In this document: piece by piece, positions 10,924 through 21,507 of the stretch | Layout: every line of letters starts with the position of its first letter | Position numbering within the stretch: position 1 is the stretch's first letter | DNA from: Meandrina meandrites | Lineage: Eukaryota; Cnidaria; Anthozoa; Scleractinia; Meandrinidae | Direction of reading: 5' to 3' | Assembly (NCBI GenBank): GCA_963693305.1 | Contig: OY855908.1 | Coordinates: 5,570,501 to 5,634,500, forward strand | Length of the DNA: 64,000 nucleotides | Made by a program: the position numbers and the translations under genes | Notes under the pieces: generated by a model | Databases searched by the model: none | Seen by the model: only the letters and a program-made list of their open reading frames with translations | Told to the model about the DNA's origin: nothing

Positions 10924-11288
10924 TTTTAAGCTCTCAAGCTCGGCCAAACGGTTACCAGCCCTGGCCAAACGGTAACGCAAGTGGACGCAAGTAGTCGCAT
11001 GCGTTGGGTGGCCAAACGGATTCGCAAGTTTACTCGCAAGTGCACGCAAGTTGACAAAAAAAAAAATCAATTGATATGCTACTGCGTGCGCTGTAATTCA
11101 TTACTTGAAGTAAACAACAAGAATTACGTTGACTTGCGTTGGGTGGCCAGACAGAAAAAAACACTTGCGTTGACTTGCGTGCAAATTTCATCTCGACCAA
11201 AGTGAACGCAAGTCAACCCAAGTGCACGCAAGGTTTGGCCGAGCGAAGACCGTTGATTTGCGCCTCCGTTTGGCCAGACCTTAAAATT
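10924..11288. mobile_element. MITE carrying repeated ACGCAAGT motifs
   Basis: Ends GGCCAAACGG and CCGTTTGGCC in inverted order, with a second inner copy of each. The interior repeats ACGCAAGT or ACTTGCGT about a dozen times on both strands. The paralogous gene 2 flank (28310-28375) lacks it while matching on both sides. Non-coding. Confidence 0.65.
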
Positions 11289-11357
11289 TTAGGCAAAATA
11301 TTTTGCTGGGGTGTCGCAACAGGGGCGGGAGGCTGATACAGGTCAAGACTGAACATA

Positions 11358-11677
11358 CCGTAAAATTCCAGTTATAAGCCCTGGGCTTATACAACTTCGT
11401 AAGGGATTTTGGGTGGGCTTATAAACGGAGGGGCAGTTATAAGCAGAATAAAAAAAGCGCTTCGAAACGAGCCACGACAGTGTTGATCAAAATATGTTTT
11501 TAGTTAAAAAGTAGTCTACCACGCGGTAAACATTTCTCCCTGTTCAGTACTGCACTCCAGCAAAGGGGGGCTTATATCCGGGAGAGTTATCACCGGATGT
11601 ATTTTTTTTCGGGGTGGGCTTATAAGCGGGGGGGGGGGGGGGGGGTGTGGGAGTGGCTTATAAGCGGAATTTTACGG
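11358..11677. mobile_element. 320-bp CCGTA-ended MITE at the gene 1 3' edge
   Basis: Ends CCGTAAAATTCC and GGAATTTTACGG; left flank TA, right flank CA (possibly a mutated TA duplication). Interior has TTATAAGCCC motifs in both orientations and a poly-G tract. Its right end supplies the last codon and stop of the gene 1 reading frame. The gene 2 and gene 3 flanks lack this copy. Confidence 0.7.
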
Positions 11678-14600
11678 CATGGGAGAAAAAAATCTTTGCT
11701 TCTCAATAAGAACTGACCTTTTGTTCTTTCTGCGGTCTTTGTCTCGCGGCAACTTCACCTGAAGAACTTTGAAACCATATTTCGAATCCAAAAGACCAAT
11801 GGCGATAAGCCGTCTACGAGGGAAGGCTGCTAAACTGAACACTTCCCTTTCCATGGTAATTTCACTCAACAGGCCACCAGATTTGACGTTAAACAGAAGA
11901 AGACGATAACCTCTGGATACATCTTTTACGCTGATAACGCACTCCTCGTCACTGACAAACTTGCAAAGAGGGCTAGAGAAAGGCAACCATTCAGATGTAC
12001 ATAACATGTGAAGTGTTCTCCCTGAAACTGCATCGAGGACGTAAAGGGCTACGTTATCTTCATAGTCATCGTTGAGTTTTCCACCAACTACACAACACTG
12101 TTCAGTAGGAGAAAATGTGCTGCACTGAGGGAACGGTAACACATAAAAAGACTGGGATATTTTCCAGAGTACAACCTCGCCACATTGCATCTGCAGTTCC
12201 ATTTTGTGCTGCCGTGTTGTTATCACCTGACATTTACTGTTACATGCAACAAATTTCCCATCAATAGTGACTGTTGACACAATGTCTCCACTGGTCGTAT
12301 CCAGAATGATTACTTCACCTCTGTCCCGAAATTCACAGGCCACCCGTTCTTCTGATATGGGATGTACATGACTGATGTTCCTTATGTCACTCCAACTTCG
12401 GATACACTCAGACAACTCAGAATTCCACAGCTCTAAGGTTTTGGTTCTTGTTAGACATAGAACACCTGCTCTTACAGCTACAACAAAACTGTTACTGACA
12501 GTAGAATACCTCAATCGAACGCTTTTCTCAGCTTTGAACCTCTCACTTGAAATGTCCCAAGCCTTAAGTGTTGCTGTAGTTGCATCTTTTGCAGTGACAA
12601 CATAAAGAGTGTCATCATTCAATGAAAATACAACGTCTATCGCAGCAGTCCTTAAAAATCCGTCTCTACCTTTCGTTAGTTCGTCAGGGTTCAACATCTC
12701 TATGACACTACTGTGAGATGAAACCGTCAATAGAGATCGTTTATTTAGTACAAACGCAAGTTTAGGCCTCCGTCCAAAGTTTTTAAAAGAAAAGCAAAAC
12801 GGATCTCCTAATAAAAAGCCAGTCTCACTACACGATTCAAATTCCCAGGGGTCATAGTAGGCGTCGTCTGGTAAAATATCCAACGAAAAGTTGCAATCAT
12901 TTTCCGTGTTGACGTGGAAACGAAACAGTTTGCAACTGTTGTACCAAGACATGCCAGAATGTATACAAAAAAGAAATTCACAGTCCGGAGAGAACTTTAT
13001 TAATCCACACTGTTGTGACGTAGTAGTCCGGGCTAGAGTTTTAAAACCATTCAGAACATCAACCAAACAAATCGAACCAAAAAGGTGGGAAACTGCGAGC
13101 AGCCTTTCATCGCGAGAACAAGCAAAAGTTAAGATATCTTCATTGAAGGCGAAATGAGTAATCTCTGATCCATCCGTCAAACTCCACATGACAATGGACT
13201 TAGCATCGTCTAAGCAATCAGTTAGCATGTTGGTCTTGTCTGCAGAAATTGAACAAACCGAGAAACGGCACTTGCTTGAAAGAAAAAGTGGTTTCAGGTC
13301 TCCATCAATAGTATAGGCATGGCTAAGCATTCCTGGTAAGACAAGATCCTCAGTAGGATGAAAAGTTACTGAACGGTAAAATGACATAACACGATCCGTT
13401 TTATCAAACTCATACCTTGGAAGGAGACCCGGTCCTTGAAGGGCGAATAGTCGGAAGTCATCGTTATAATTTTTCCATACCTTTACATGGCGTTTCCATA
13501 GCTGTTTGCCAGTATGGAGAGACCAAAGCTGAATCGTGCGATCTTGACATTCACACACCATGTAGTCTAACTGAGGTGAAACGTCAAAACAAAGTACTTC
13601 ACTTGAACATTGAAACTTGGTTTGAACAAGCACTTCTTGATCCTTTTTGTGCAGAAATTCCATATATGGAGTTTCAGAATATCTAGTCTCCAAAAGGGTT
13701 AATGCTTCAGAAGACAGCTCAGGTCCTCCCTCATTCAACAAGATTTGAAAGATAGCGTGAGGAAGTTCTGTTAATGTGCTTAAATGCTTCCTTAACAGGT
13801 ACAACAAAGCTCCAAGGGCTCTCTGCCATTCTTCAAACAATGGTTTCGCACCCTCTTGCATTTGGACGCAAAGAATATCTTCGGACGCTGTAACATGCCC
13901 TACACACAGTTTTCCATACACTAGCTCTAAGTCCAAACAATATTTCTTCGCAACGTCCTCAAGGCTGCATACTCTCGCATCCTCTTCCAGTTGTAGCATG
14001 TGTTGAACACCATGTTGCAGAGCGTACTTTGCAGTATCAATGAAATGTGCGCCGTCGACGCCTTTTCGTTTTACATCATCAAGCTCATCAATGCAGAGCT
14101 TAGAAAGGACGCGATGGCCTTCTTTTTCATCTACACTGAAGTGGTGCCGTCCGTAGTAAGAACTGTCAATCAGCCAGTCTTTCACTGACTTATGAAAAAA
14201 GTGAATACGCCCGTCTTGAACAGGTAGAAGTGCCGAGATACAAACAATTGCCACATTTACTTTTCGCTGAACAGCCGAGGGCGATTTACCTGAGAGCAAC
14301 AATTTACAAACAAAACCGAGTGGCAATGGTTCTCTTGCAGCTGCGATCGCGCTCAAGAAATTCATAAATTGGTCATCGGTGACCTTAACCTCCTTACAAA
14401 GGTCACTCTCCAGGCGCTTAAAATAGGATTCGTAAACAGATGCAATGCCTGATGGTAAGGTGCTGTCCAGCAGTTCAGGAGTTAAAAGTGGTACATTTTT
14501 GTTTATGAAATCTGCCAGGTAATGGGCATATAACATGACTCCTTCTGACTTTTCAACAAGTGCTTGAAAGATGTTTCCTTCATATTCAGATTGTAATACA

Positions 14601-16360
14601 TGGTGAAGCTGCTCTTTAAAGCAAAGGCGAATGTCCTTCAAGTTCTCTTCGTTGTTTGGCTCCAGCTGCAGGGGGTGCAAACACTTAAGCTTGTCTGCGA
14701 TGTTTATTTCAGGTCGCGTTGTCATGAAAAATCGCATCCAAAGTGGAAGCTTCCTAAAGTAATTAGCAATCAAGTCTAGTAGCTCATTTCGTCCTTGGTA
14801 TTCACTCTCATCCAAGCCATCTATTACCATGAGATACGTTAAACCAGGGCCATTTAAGCTGGTTAGAGGTTCCTCAAAAAGCAATTCAAACAGATCCTTC
14901 ACTTCCATATCATTGATCTCTACACCCAGATTTCTTGACAGTTTTTCTACAAGAGCTTTTTTGTAGTCTGGCAAAGACTCAGCAAGGTGACTGGCCAAGG
15001 ACTGCAGCATCACCTTTGGATTCCTGTGGCGTGCCCTGTCATGCTGACAAAAATGGCTTCCTGCCAGTCTCCCAGCTTCAAGCATCTTTTGGCACGTGAC
15101 AGCTGAGATTACAGACTTGCCCATCCCTGCGACCGCAGAGATCACCATTACACGATTCGGGGAACTAATGTCATTTAACCAGCTCTCGACTTTTGCAAAG
15201 ATCGACAAACGGGTTCCCTCTACATATCTTTCTGCGTGATGTTTCATGTCTTTCAAGGTATCAATCTTGGCGAGCTTCTTAAGGATTTCGTGTTGTCTGT
15301 GCTTTTCTCTTTGTCCTCCCAAATCTTCAACTGTCTGCTTGAGCTCCTCGTGAGACTGACTTATTTCTTCTACTTTTGACTTCGTATCTTGAAGTGTCTT
15401 GTGGACTTCGTGCTGTCTCTCGTGTAATCTTGCAACACCTTGCTCAGTGTTGTGACACATCTGCCGAAATGTTCTGCTGTCATCACTTTGAGTTTGACGA
15501 ATATTGGTAACAACTTGATGTGTTTTTCTGTCGATCTGATAAACCTCTTGCAGCTTTACGTTGCTATCTTGAATTATTTCACGATCTTTTAGTTGGGTCT
15601 GACGAACTTCATCAATAGTCTCTTGTGTTATGGTCTGGAGCTGATGTACTTCGTCAAGCTTGCCCTTGCTATACTGAAGTATTTCACGACCTTCTAGTTG
15701 TGTCTGGCGTACTTCATAAACAGTGTGTTGTACTTTGGTCTGTGATTTACTGATGTCCTTCAGCTGTGACTTGATATCCTCTTCACTGTCAGCCCACTCA
15801 AGTAACACGTCAATATAGTCTTCCTCTCCACAACGCTCTGCCTTCAATCTATCAATTTCTGCCTGATGCAACCCAAGAGCAACAAGAACAGCACTGATTT
15901 CCACCCACAGAGCAGAAAAAGTTGGTGTATCAACACCAGTGGTGGTAACATGACCATACAACTCATTGCGGAAAAACTTGATGCGCGCAAGATTTGCCTC
16001 AAGAGAGGTTTCACTTGGGGGTGGCTTACTGTGCCAAAAGGAGAGGGGAGGGGATAGTCCACAAATGTTGGTCAGAAGAAGGTATAACAAAGTTATATCA
16101 AATGTGTTGGAGTCTGGTGTAGCTCCACTGGGAGGGAACAGTAAGTCCCACTGAGGTCTATGTAAAACTCTCTTCCTTGAAAGATTGTCCAGTGCGAGAA
16201 AGTTTGCATTGAGATCAGCCAACAGATTTGCTGGGGGGTGATAACGATCGAAAATCATCCTCAGGACTGCCGTTCCGCCATCAATGAGAAGCCTGCTCAG
16301 CTTGGCTCCATTTGTCTTCTCTACAGAGCTGGCCAGAGGTGAAGGTGCAGCAGCTGCCAT
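11672..16360 (-). CDS. HEPN-coiled coil-NACHT-WD40 protein, gene 1
   Basis: A 1562-residue open exon. Residues 1-190 form a DZIP3-like HEPN domain with the motif R131-NELYG-H137 (Rx5H), the pattern of HEPN ribonucleases. Residues 195-350 are a Gln-rich coiled coil with a 35-residue repeat starting at 217, 252 and 287 (VRQTQ, VRQTQ, IRQTQ). NACHT covers about 403-560: Walker A AVAGMGKS at 409-416, Walker B ending D514-GLDE518, sensor TTRP at 547-550. A helical part follows with FFHKSVKDWL at 721-730, then degenerate WD40 blades from about 915 to 1550. The likely role is an intracellular STAND sensor; ligand unknown. The start is chosen because MAAAAPSPLASS is shared by paralogues. An AG|GTCAGT donor-like site at 11718 suggests the terminal RFFSPMP is intronic read-through. 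No signal peptide or membrane segment seen. Confidence 0.9.
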   Translation of the reverse strand: MAAAAPSPLASSVEKTNGAKLSRLLIDGGTAVLRMIFDRYHPPANLLADLNANFLALDNLSRKRVLHRPQWDLLFPPSGATPDSNTFDITLLYLLLTNICGLSPPLSFWHSKPPPSETSLEANLARIKFFRNELYGHVTTTGVDTPTFSALWVEISAVLVALGLHQAEIDRLKAERCGEEDYIDVLLEWADSEEDIKSQLKDISKSQTKVQHTVYEVRQTQLEGREILQYSKGKLDEVHQLQTITQETIDEVRQTQLKDREIIQDSNVKLQEVYQIDRKTHQVVTNIRQTQSDDSRTFRQMCHNTEQGVARLHERQHEVHKTLQDTKSKVEEISQSHEELKQTVEDLGGQREKHRQHEILKKLAKIDTLKDMKHHAERYVEGTRLSIFAKVESWLNDISSPNRVMVISAVAGMGKSVISAVTCQKMLEAGRLAGSHFCQHDRARHRNPKVMLQSLASHLAESLPDYKKALVEKLSRNLGVEINDMEVKDLFELLFEEPLTSLNGPGLTYLMVIDGLDESEYQGRNELLDLIANYFRKLPLWMRFFMTTRPEINIADKLKCLHPLQLEPNNEENLKDIRLCFKEQLHHVLQSEYEGNIFQALVEKSEGVMLYAHYLADFINKNVPLLTPELLDSTLPSGIASVYESYFKRLESDLCKEVKVTDDQFMNFLSAIAAAREPLPLGFVCKLLLSGKSPSAVQRKVNVAIVCISALLPVQDGRIHFFHKSVKDWLIDSSYYGRHHFSVDEKEGHRVLSKLCIDELDDVKRKGVDGAHFIDTAKYALQHGVQHMLQLEEDARVCSLEDVAKKYCLDLELVYGKLCVGHVTASEDILCVQMQEGAKPLFEEWQRALGALLYLLRKHLSTLTELPHAIFQILLNEGGPELSSEALTLLETRYSETPYMEFLHKKDQEVLVQTKFQCSSEVLCFDVSPQLDYMVCECQDRTIQLWSLHTGKQLWKRHVKVWKNYNDDFRLFALQGPGLLPRYEFDKTDRVMSFYRSVTFHPTEDLVLPGMLSHAYTIDGDLKPLFLSSKCRFSVCSISADKTNMLTDCLDDAKSIVMWSLTDGSEITHFAFNEDILTFACSRDERLLAVSHLFGSICLVDVLNGFKTLARTTTSQQCGLIKFSPDCEFLFCIHSGMSWYNSCKLFRFHVNTENDCNFSLDILPDDAYYDPWEFESCSETGFLLGDPFCFSFKNFGRRPKLAFVLNKRSLLTVSSHSSVIEMLNPDELTKGRDGFLRTAAIDVVFSLNDDTLYVVTAKDATTATLKAWDISSERFKAEKSVRLRYSTVSNSFVVAVRAGVLCLTRTKTLELWNSELSECIRSWSDIRNISHVHPISEERVACEFRDRGEVIILDTTSGDIVSTVTIDGKFVACNSKCQVITTRQHKMELQMQCGEVVLWKISQSFYVLPFPQCSTFSPTEQCCVVGGKLNDDYEDNVALYVLDAVSGRTLHMLCTSEWLPFSSPLCKFVSDEECVISVKDVSRGYRLLLFNVKSGGLLSEITMEREVFSLAAFPRRRLIAIGLLDSKYGFKVLQVKLPRDKDRRKNKRSVLIEKQRFFSPMP

Positions 16361-16399
16361 CTTAATCCAAACTGCAAACAGTCAGTCCTGCAGTAGTAC
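16361..16399 (-). other. 5' UTR of the gene 1 main exon with splice acceptor
   Basis: Minus strand: CATATCATACAG|GTACTACTG, then about 39 bp to the ATG. The same arrangement precedes genes 2 and 3 (33197, 61164). This supports a spliced 5' leader coming from the cassettes at 19344-22400. Confidence 0.55.
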
Positions 16400-17179
16400 C
16401 TGTATGATATGTACAAAAGGATTTTACTTATTTAGTACATCAATAATATTTTTAAAATAGTCGGTGTATAGTGTAAATTTAAGCTATTCGTTAGTTGGTT
16501 TCTCAGTCACAACATTTGCTTCCAGTAATGGCTGGCCTCGGAAAGACTCATTCTCACTAGCTTCTGTGAGATTAAGGATAGTAAGTATCCGACAGTCAGA
16601 GGACTGCAGTCCTTTGCACGCATTACGTGCCTATGATTGACTTCTTGCACTGCAGGGTCACAATGCATGCAGGGAGCTTTGGAGCTGTAGCGTATCATAC
16701 AGAGCAATCGATAATCAAATTTGGCTAGCTAATCTTCAGTCTTCATCCATCATTTCTGCAGTCTTTCTAAACACTAATTAATTTCGCATAACACTTCTTT
16801 ATTATTTGAGATGCTACAGTATGTGATTATATTACCTAGTAAATATTTAAAGTAATAAGCTCTCATAACAATCATACCAGGGACCAATGTTCCTCCAGAT
16901 AGTCAATTCTCTGTCTTATCATGATCATCACCACTTTTCCTGAAATCAAGATTAAAATACAGTATCTACAGTGCGGCTGAACTCAAAAGAAAAGTACCAG
17001 GGAAATAGTGTGACATAAATAAAGACTAGACCAAATTGGCTAATAGCAGCTGAGGACATTTTGGCCTTTTGTTAAGTGGCTTACATTTATTGGGTCTAGC
17101 CCTTTAAATGACACGGATACAGATAGTAGGGAACTTATAACTGGAATTTTTTGGTAACTCACCATCATATCTACCACAC
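16400..17179. other. Intron, no gene seen
   Basis: Between the gene 1 main exon and the satellite. Parts match 61540-61790 upstream of gene 3 (cggaaagactcatt; attgggtctagccc), confirming the same intron in another unit. No coding exon or repeat recognised. Confidence 0.5.
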
Positions 17180-17527
17180 CACAAAAAAATGTAATACCAA
17201 ACTGTAATACCTTCTCAATTCCACCCCACCCCACCCCACCCCACCAAAAAATATAGTATGAGCTCTAAATCCACAATGTAATACCTCCCAATTCCACCCG
17301 TCCCCACCCCACCAAAAAATATAGTATAAGCTCTAAATCCAAACTGTAATACCTCCCAATTCCACCCCACCCCACCCCACCAAAAAATATAGTATGGGCT
17401 CTAAATCCAAAATGTAATACCTCCCAATTGCACTCCACCTCACCCCACCAAAAAATATAATACGGGCTCTAAATCCAAAATGTAACACCTCCCAATTCCA
17501 CCCCACCCCACCCCACCAAAAAATATA
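17180..17527. repeat. 68-bp satellite array, left part
   Basis: Monomers of about 68 bp built as ctctaaatccaaaatgtaat, cctcccaattcc, then CCCCA repeats and accaaaaaatatagtat. Related to the 63-bp satellite at 1-2175 by the shared ctctaNatccNaaatgtaat core. The array is split by a TA-flanked transposon at 17528-18317. Confidence 0.9.
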
Positions 17528-18317
17528 CAGTCGACTCCCGATAACTCGAACCTTCAAGGGAAATTGAAAATGGTTCGAGTTATCGGGAGTTCGAGTTATC
17601 GAGAGTTGGGAACAAATGACTAGAAATATGTAAAAAACGGTGTTCACTGTATTTGATTCATACAATGTACATTTTAAGCAAATTTAATTGTATAGAAGTC
17701 AAGTGAAAATGGAACAATACATTACTCCCGAGATTACTGTATAAATCAAAATGCAACGTAACGTGAAACAAAACAAAACAAAGCAGCAGGAGAAGTACAG
17801 GTACTGGGAACTTTGCAGGTTTCAAAGAGAACAATGTTGGGCTACTGCTACCGAGTTCATGTGATTTACTTTTTCGAGAAATACAGTGTAGTCATAATAC
17901 GCCCTGATGCTTCTCAACTAATCTATTACTATCGATTATCCTTGAAACTGTTGAAAGTTTCTAACATTGGATTTAAAAGAATCGGTATCAACCTAAACCA
18001 AAAGTAGACTGTACACGTTTTCTGTAATGCAAAAAAGAAACGAATTAATACACGGCTGCTTCAGTACACTGTTTGTTTTGACTTGTCACGTATTGCCAGA
18101 CATGGTTCGAGTTATCGAGGGTAAAATTATATAGAAAATGGCCTGAAGGGAAACGAAAATTGGTTCGAGTTAGTGGGAGGTTTGAGTTATCAAGGGTTCG
18201 AGTTACCGAGGGTAAAATTACAGTAAATGTATGACGGAAATCCAGGGGAAATCGATTTTGGTTTGAGTTAGCGCGAGGTTCGAGTTAGCGAGGGTTCGAG
18301 TTATCGGGAGTCAACTG
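17528..18317. mobile_element. 790-bp Tc1/mariner-pogo-like MITE
   Basis: Flanked by TA (17526-17527, 18318-18319). Ends CAGTCGACTCCCGATAAC and GTTATCGGGAGTCAACTG pair over about 25 bp with one mismatch. TTCGAGTTATCG and variants are repeated inside both ends, as is common for subterminal transposase sites. CAGT ends with a TA duplication fit pogo/Tigger-type elements. A 64-codon frame at 17813 is not recognisable; no transposase. Confidence 0.85.
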
Positions 18318-19062
18318 TAGTATGGGATCTAAATCCAAAATGTAATACCTCCCAATTCCACCCCACCCCACCCCACCAAAAAATATAGTATGGGCTCTAA
18401 ATCCAAAATGTAATACCTCCCAATTCCACCCCACCCCACCCCACCAAAAAATATAGTATGAGCTCTAAATCCAAACTGTAATACCTCCCAATTCCACCCC
18501 ACCCCACCCCACCAAAAAATATAGTATGGGCTCTAAATCCAAAATGTAATACCTCCCAATTCCACCCCACCCCACCCCACCAAAAAATATAGTATGAGCT
18601 CTAAATCCAAAATGTAATACCTCCCAAGTCCACCCCACCCCACCCCACCCCACCAAAAAATATAGCATGAGCTCTAAATCCAAACTGTAATACCTCCCAA
18701 TTCCACCCCACCCCACCCCACCAAAAAATATAGTATGAGCTCTAAATCCAAAATGTAATACCTCCCAATTCCACCCCACCCCACCCCACCAAAAAATATA
18801 GTATGGGCTCTAAATCCAAAATGTAATACCTCCCAATTCCACCCCACCCCACCCCACCAAAAAATATAGTATGGGCTCTAAATCCAAAATGTAATACCTC
18901 CCAATTCCACCCCACCCCACCCCACCCCACCAAAAAATATAGTATGGGCTCTAAATCCAAAATGTCATACCTCTCAATTCCACCCCACCCCACCAAAAAA
19001 TATAGTATGAGCTCTAAATCCAAACTGTAATACCTCCCAATTCCACCCCACCCCACCCCCAC
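18318..19062. repeat. 68-bp satellite array, right part
   Basis: Continuation of the 17180-17527 array after the transposon, about 11 monomers, some with an extra CCCCA block. On the minus strand, the gene 1 sense strand, each monomer contains GGGGTGGGGTGGGGTGG. Frames called through it are artefacts of the 68-bp period. Confidence 0.9.
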
Positions 19063-19189
19063 TGAAGAGCCCTTGTTATCTTATATGTGATAATTTCTCT
19101 ATCCAAGCCAATAAACATCAAATAATGTAGTAAATAATAAAGATGGTAACTTTTAAGCTCGGTGATAAATAATGAAGATGATCTTTTTC

Positions 19190-19255
19190 AACAATGACAC
19201 GAGCATGGGACAAAGAAAAATTCTGAGTCCCCGACGGGAATTGAACCCATGGCCA
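19190..19255 (-). mobile_element. Truncated tRNA-derived SINE, GGGGACTCAG family
   Basis: Minus strand: GGTTCAATTCC is a B-box-like motif, followed by GTCGGGGACTCAG and a TTTTTCTTTGTCCCA tail. The same B-box plus GGGGACTCAG arrangement occurs at 33425-33550 on the plus strand. The A-box half is missing. Absent from the paralogous 62440-62500 stretch. Confidence 0.6.
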
Positions 19256-19343
19256 TTCATTATCAAAATATTATAATGTGAAAGACGTACTGCTGGCATT
19301 TAGCCTAGATTTGTACCTAGAGTTATTTTAAACTAATTCCTAC

Positions 19344-19431
19344 CTGCAGTTTCAACTACTACCATCGTAAATTAACATATTCAAGTACATCACAGCTCGG
19401 GAATGAAAAGAAAATTTGTCGGTAAAGGAAC
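19344..19431 (-). other. 5' exon cassette 4 of gene 1
   Basis: Minus strand: acceptor CTTCAG, body with CCCGAGCTGTGATGTACTT, donor CTGCAG|GTAGGAATTAG. Paralogous to 2731-2830 and 62554-62651. Frames contain stops, so it is probably leader sequence. Confidence 0.5.
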
Positions 19432-20452
19432 CTGAAGAAATAAAAAAGTAAAAGATGGAATTGAATATCAATAACAAACGTTTTCTGTTATCTTCTGCGG
19501 AACCGATAAGAGCGGGGGACTATTCAAGAGAATCTAGAAAACTAATGGATTGTCGTTAGTCTTATTACCACCATTTGCGTTGATAATATGCGACTTCAGA
19601 AATCAAAACATATTTTGAAACGTTTCCAAGACTTCCATCAATCATGCATGTCATACCATACCATCCATTGTATGTATCTATTAAGTGTGAACACCTCACA
19701 AAAAAAAACGTTCCAATTGGGTATCAAACAGTGCATGATTCGTCATCATACTTCAAAGTTTGAAGGCATTTCAGACAATGTTTTGTACCAGCAATCCTGA
19801 AAGTGAAGTTTGATAAATAAATTTTATGCCAACAAAACAGAAATTTGGTTAAAGTAAACTTCTTTATATAGGAAAGACATTTTTTGGATTTTTGTGAGAC
19901 TTTACTTTCAATTTCAAGTCTTCTAGATCTGTGTTAGTAAACCGGATGAAATTTAACAGTTTAAAGATCTTTACATGGCCATGGAATAAAATATACCCAT
20001 CAACATTTCAACTTCATGATCACTAGTGCAAAACTTTGAAGTTTGATGATGAATCATGCAAATTTGTACGCAAGAAGAACATGTTTTTCACGGCATGTTG
20101 ATGCCTAGATGCAATGGACGGAAATATGACATGTATGACTGATGGAAATCTTGGAAACATATCTGCAGGTGATTTGATTTCTGATGTCGCTTATCACTGC
20201 AAGTGGTGGTAAAGCCAGTGCCGGACCTGAGTTGTAATGAGAAGTGTATGCTGATATATGCAACTACAAGACATCTGGCTTATAATTAGAATGTGACCTT
20301 TGGTCTGAGATCATTTATTAGTACTGTATTGACATTGAATAATGATTGCTGGAGTATTGACATCCCCAGAAATAACACAGTACACATGAAGCTCTCCAGA
20401 ATTTTTGAATTCTTCTAAAGCTAACCTGCTTTATCAGCAGAGAGGATGATTG
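19432..20452. other. Intron of gene 1, no gene seen
   Basis: Aligns over most of its length with 62652-63520 in the gene 3 unit and in part with 2831-3500. Contains the diverged counterpart of the NSGEL peptide frame near 20330-20420, broken by stops. No transcript feature supported. Confidence 0.5.
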
Positions 20453-20645
20453 TGTGGTTCCATAAAATATCCATACCCCCACTTGGAAGGGATTTGCCCT
20501 ATAACCACCCCACCCCTCTGGAAATTCCAATTTTATCATCATACATTGCTTAAAAACACTGCTCCCCTCCTTCCCTGGAATTTCCAATCCCTTCTGTGGG
20601 GGGGGGGGGGGGGGGGGGAGAGGAATGATATTTTATAGAACCACA
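20453..20645. mobile_element. Small MITE with TGTGGTTCCA ends
   Basis: Left end TGTGGTTCCATAAAATATCC, right end GATATTTTATAGAACCACA. Interior is GC-rich with a poly-G run at 20598-20619. One-ended copies lie near 2521, 20723 and 21351, suggesting repeated activity in these introns. Confidence 0.55.
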
Positions 20646-21412
20646 GATTTTTCTGTGAAAGGCAAAATCAAATGCAGAAAACTTGTGGGAGTGATCTTGC
20701 CTACATTCAGATTTGTGCCTAATGTGTGGTTTCAGTAAATATCCATAACCCCCCATGGAGGGAACTGGAAATTGCAAAGGGGTGGGATCTAAAGGCCCAG
20801 GAAATTCTGGTAGGAGGGGGGTTGTTAGTGACAATTGCATTTCCAGATGGTGAAGTTTGATGCCGTGCAAATTACCAAACTTGTGCATAAGCCATAATAA
20901 CTTTTGGCTAAAATTTTAGGTTCAAGATCATGGCTGCAGCTTATCAATGAGACCATTGCTGTCAAGGGGTGTAAACCCCAGTCTTGCTCGCCAGTAGTTG
21001 TTTCAAGCAGTTTAAAATGGCCTTTGGACCAATGGTTCGTCTTTGTGTCAGGTCTCATACATGCTGGCCTAGCGACCGACTTTGGGTTTAAATTATTCTG
21101 CATAGAGCCAGAAAGGAGAGATTTTTTCTTGGGATTGTCGATAAATATATGTCATCTTTCAAATCAAGTCAATACCTTAAGATGCTCTGATTGACCGTTT
21201 ATACACTTAATTGTCAATTGCCAAGTTTTACAAGAGAAAGCAGGCTAATGTTTAGAACATTTGCACAATATTTCTTTTTCAAGTGTTTTTTGCCTGAGGA
21301 GCTGGGAGGGGAGGGGGGGTTTATTAATAAAAAAAAAATGAAATTCCCTCCGTGGTGAGGGTATGGATATTTTCTGGAACCACACAATTAAGTTTACCAA
21401 AATATTTCCAAC
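20646..21412. other. Intron of gene 1, no gene seen
   Basis: Contains partial copies of the TGTGGTTCCA repeat near 20723 and 21351-21390. The long minus-strand frame at 20825-21103 and its plus-strand shadow have no recognisable domain. Confidence 0.4.
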
Positions 21413-21507
21413 CTGCAGTTTACTTCATCATACATCACATTTTCACTTTGAATTTGTAAGCTTGTGACCAAAGATAAATGAAATATTCTACCACCAGTGA
21501 AAAATAC
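21413..21507 (-). other. 5' exon cassette 3 of gene 1
   Basis: Minus strand: acceptor GGTTTCAG, 95 bp, end CTGCAG|GTTGGAAAT, a weaker donor. One frame is open across it and contains VFFTGG and QIQSENV; cassette 2 also encodes IQSENV, which supports exon duplication. Whether it is translated is unknown. Confidence 0.5.

Noticed and set aside
12375..15966. Plus-strand ORFs opposite gene 1
   Set aside because: Antisense shadows of the long coding exon; equivalent shadows appear opposite genes 2 and 3 with no own domains.
17813..18007. 64-codon ORF inside the pogo-like MITE
   Set aside because: No DDE or HTH motif; the element is too short to encode a transposase.
18465..19062. ORFs of about 105 residues in the 68-bp array
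   Set aside because: Tandem translations of the satellite (GGVGWNWEVLHFGF-type periodicity).
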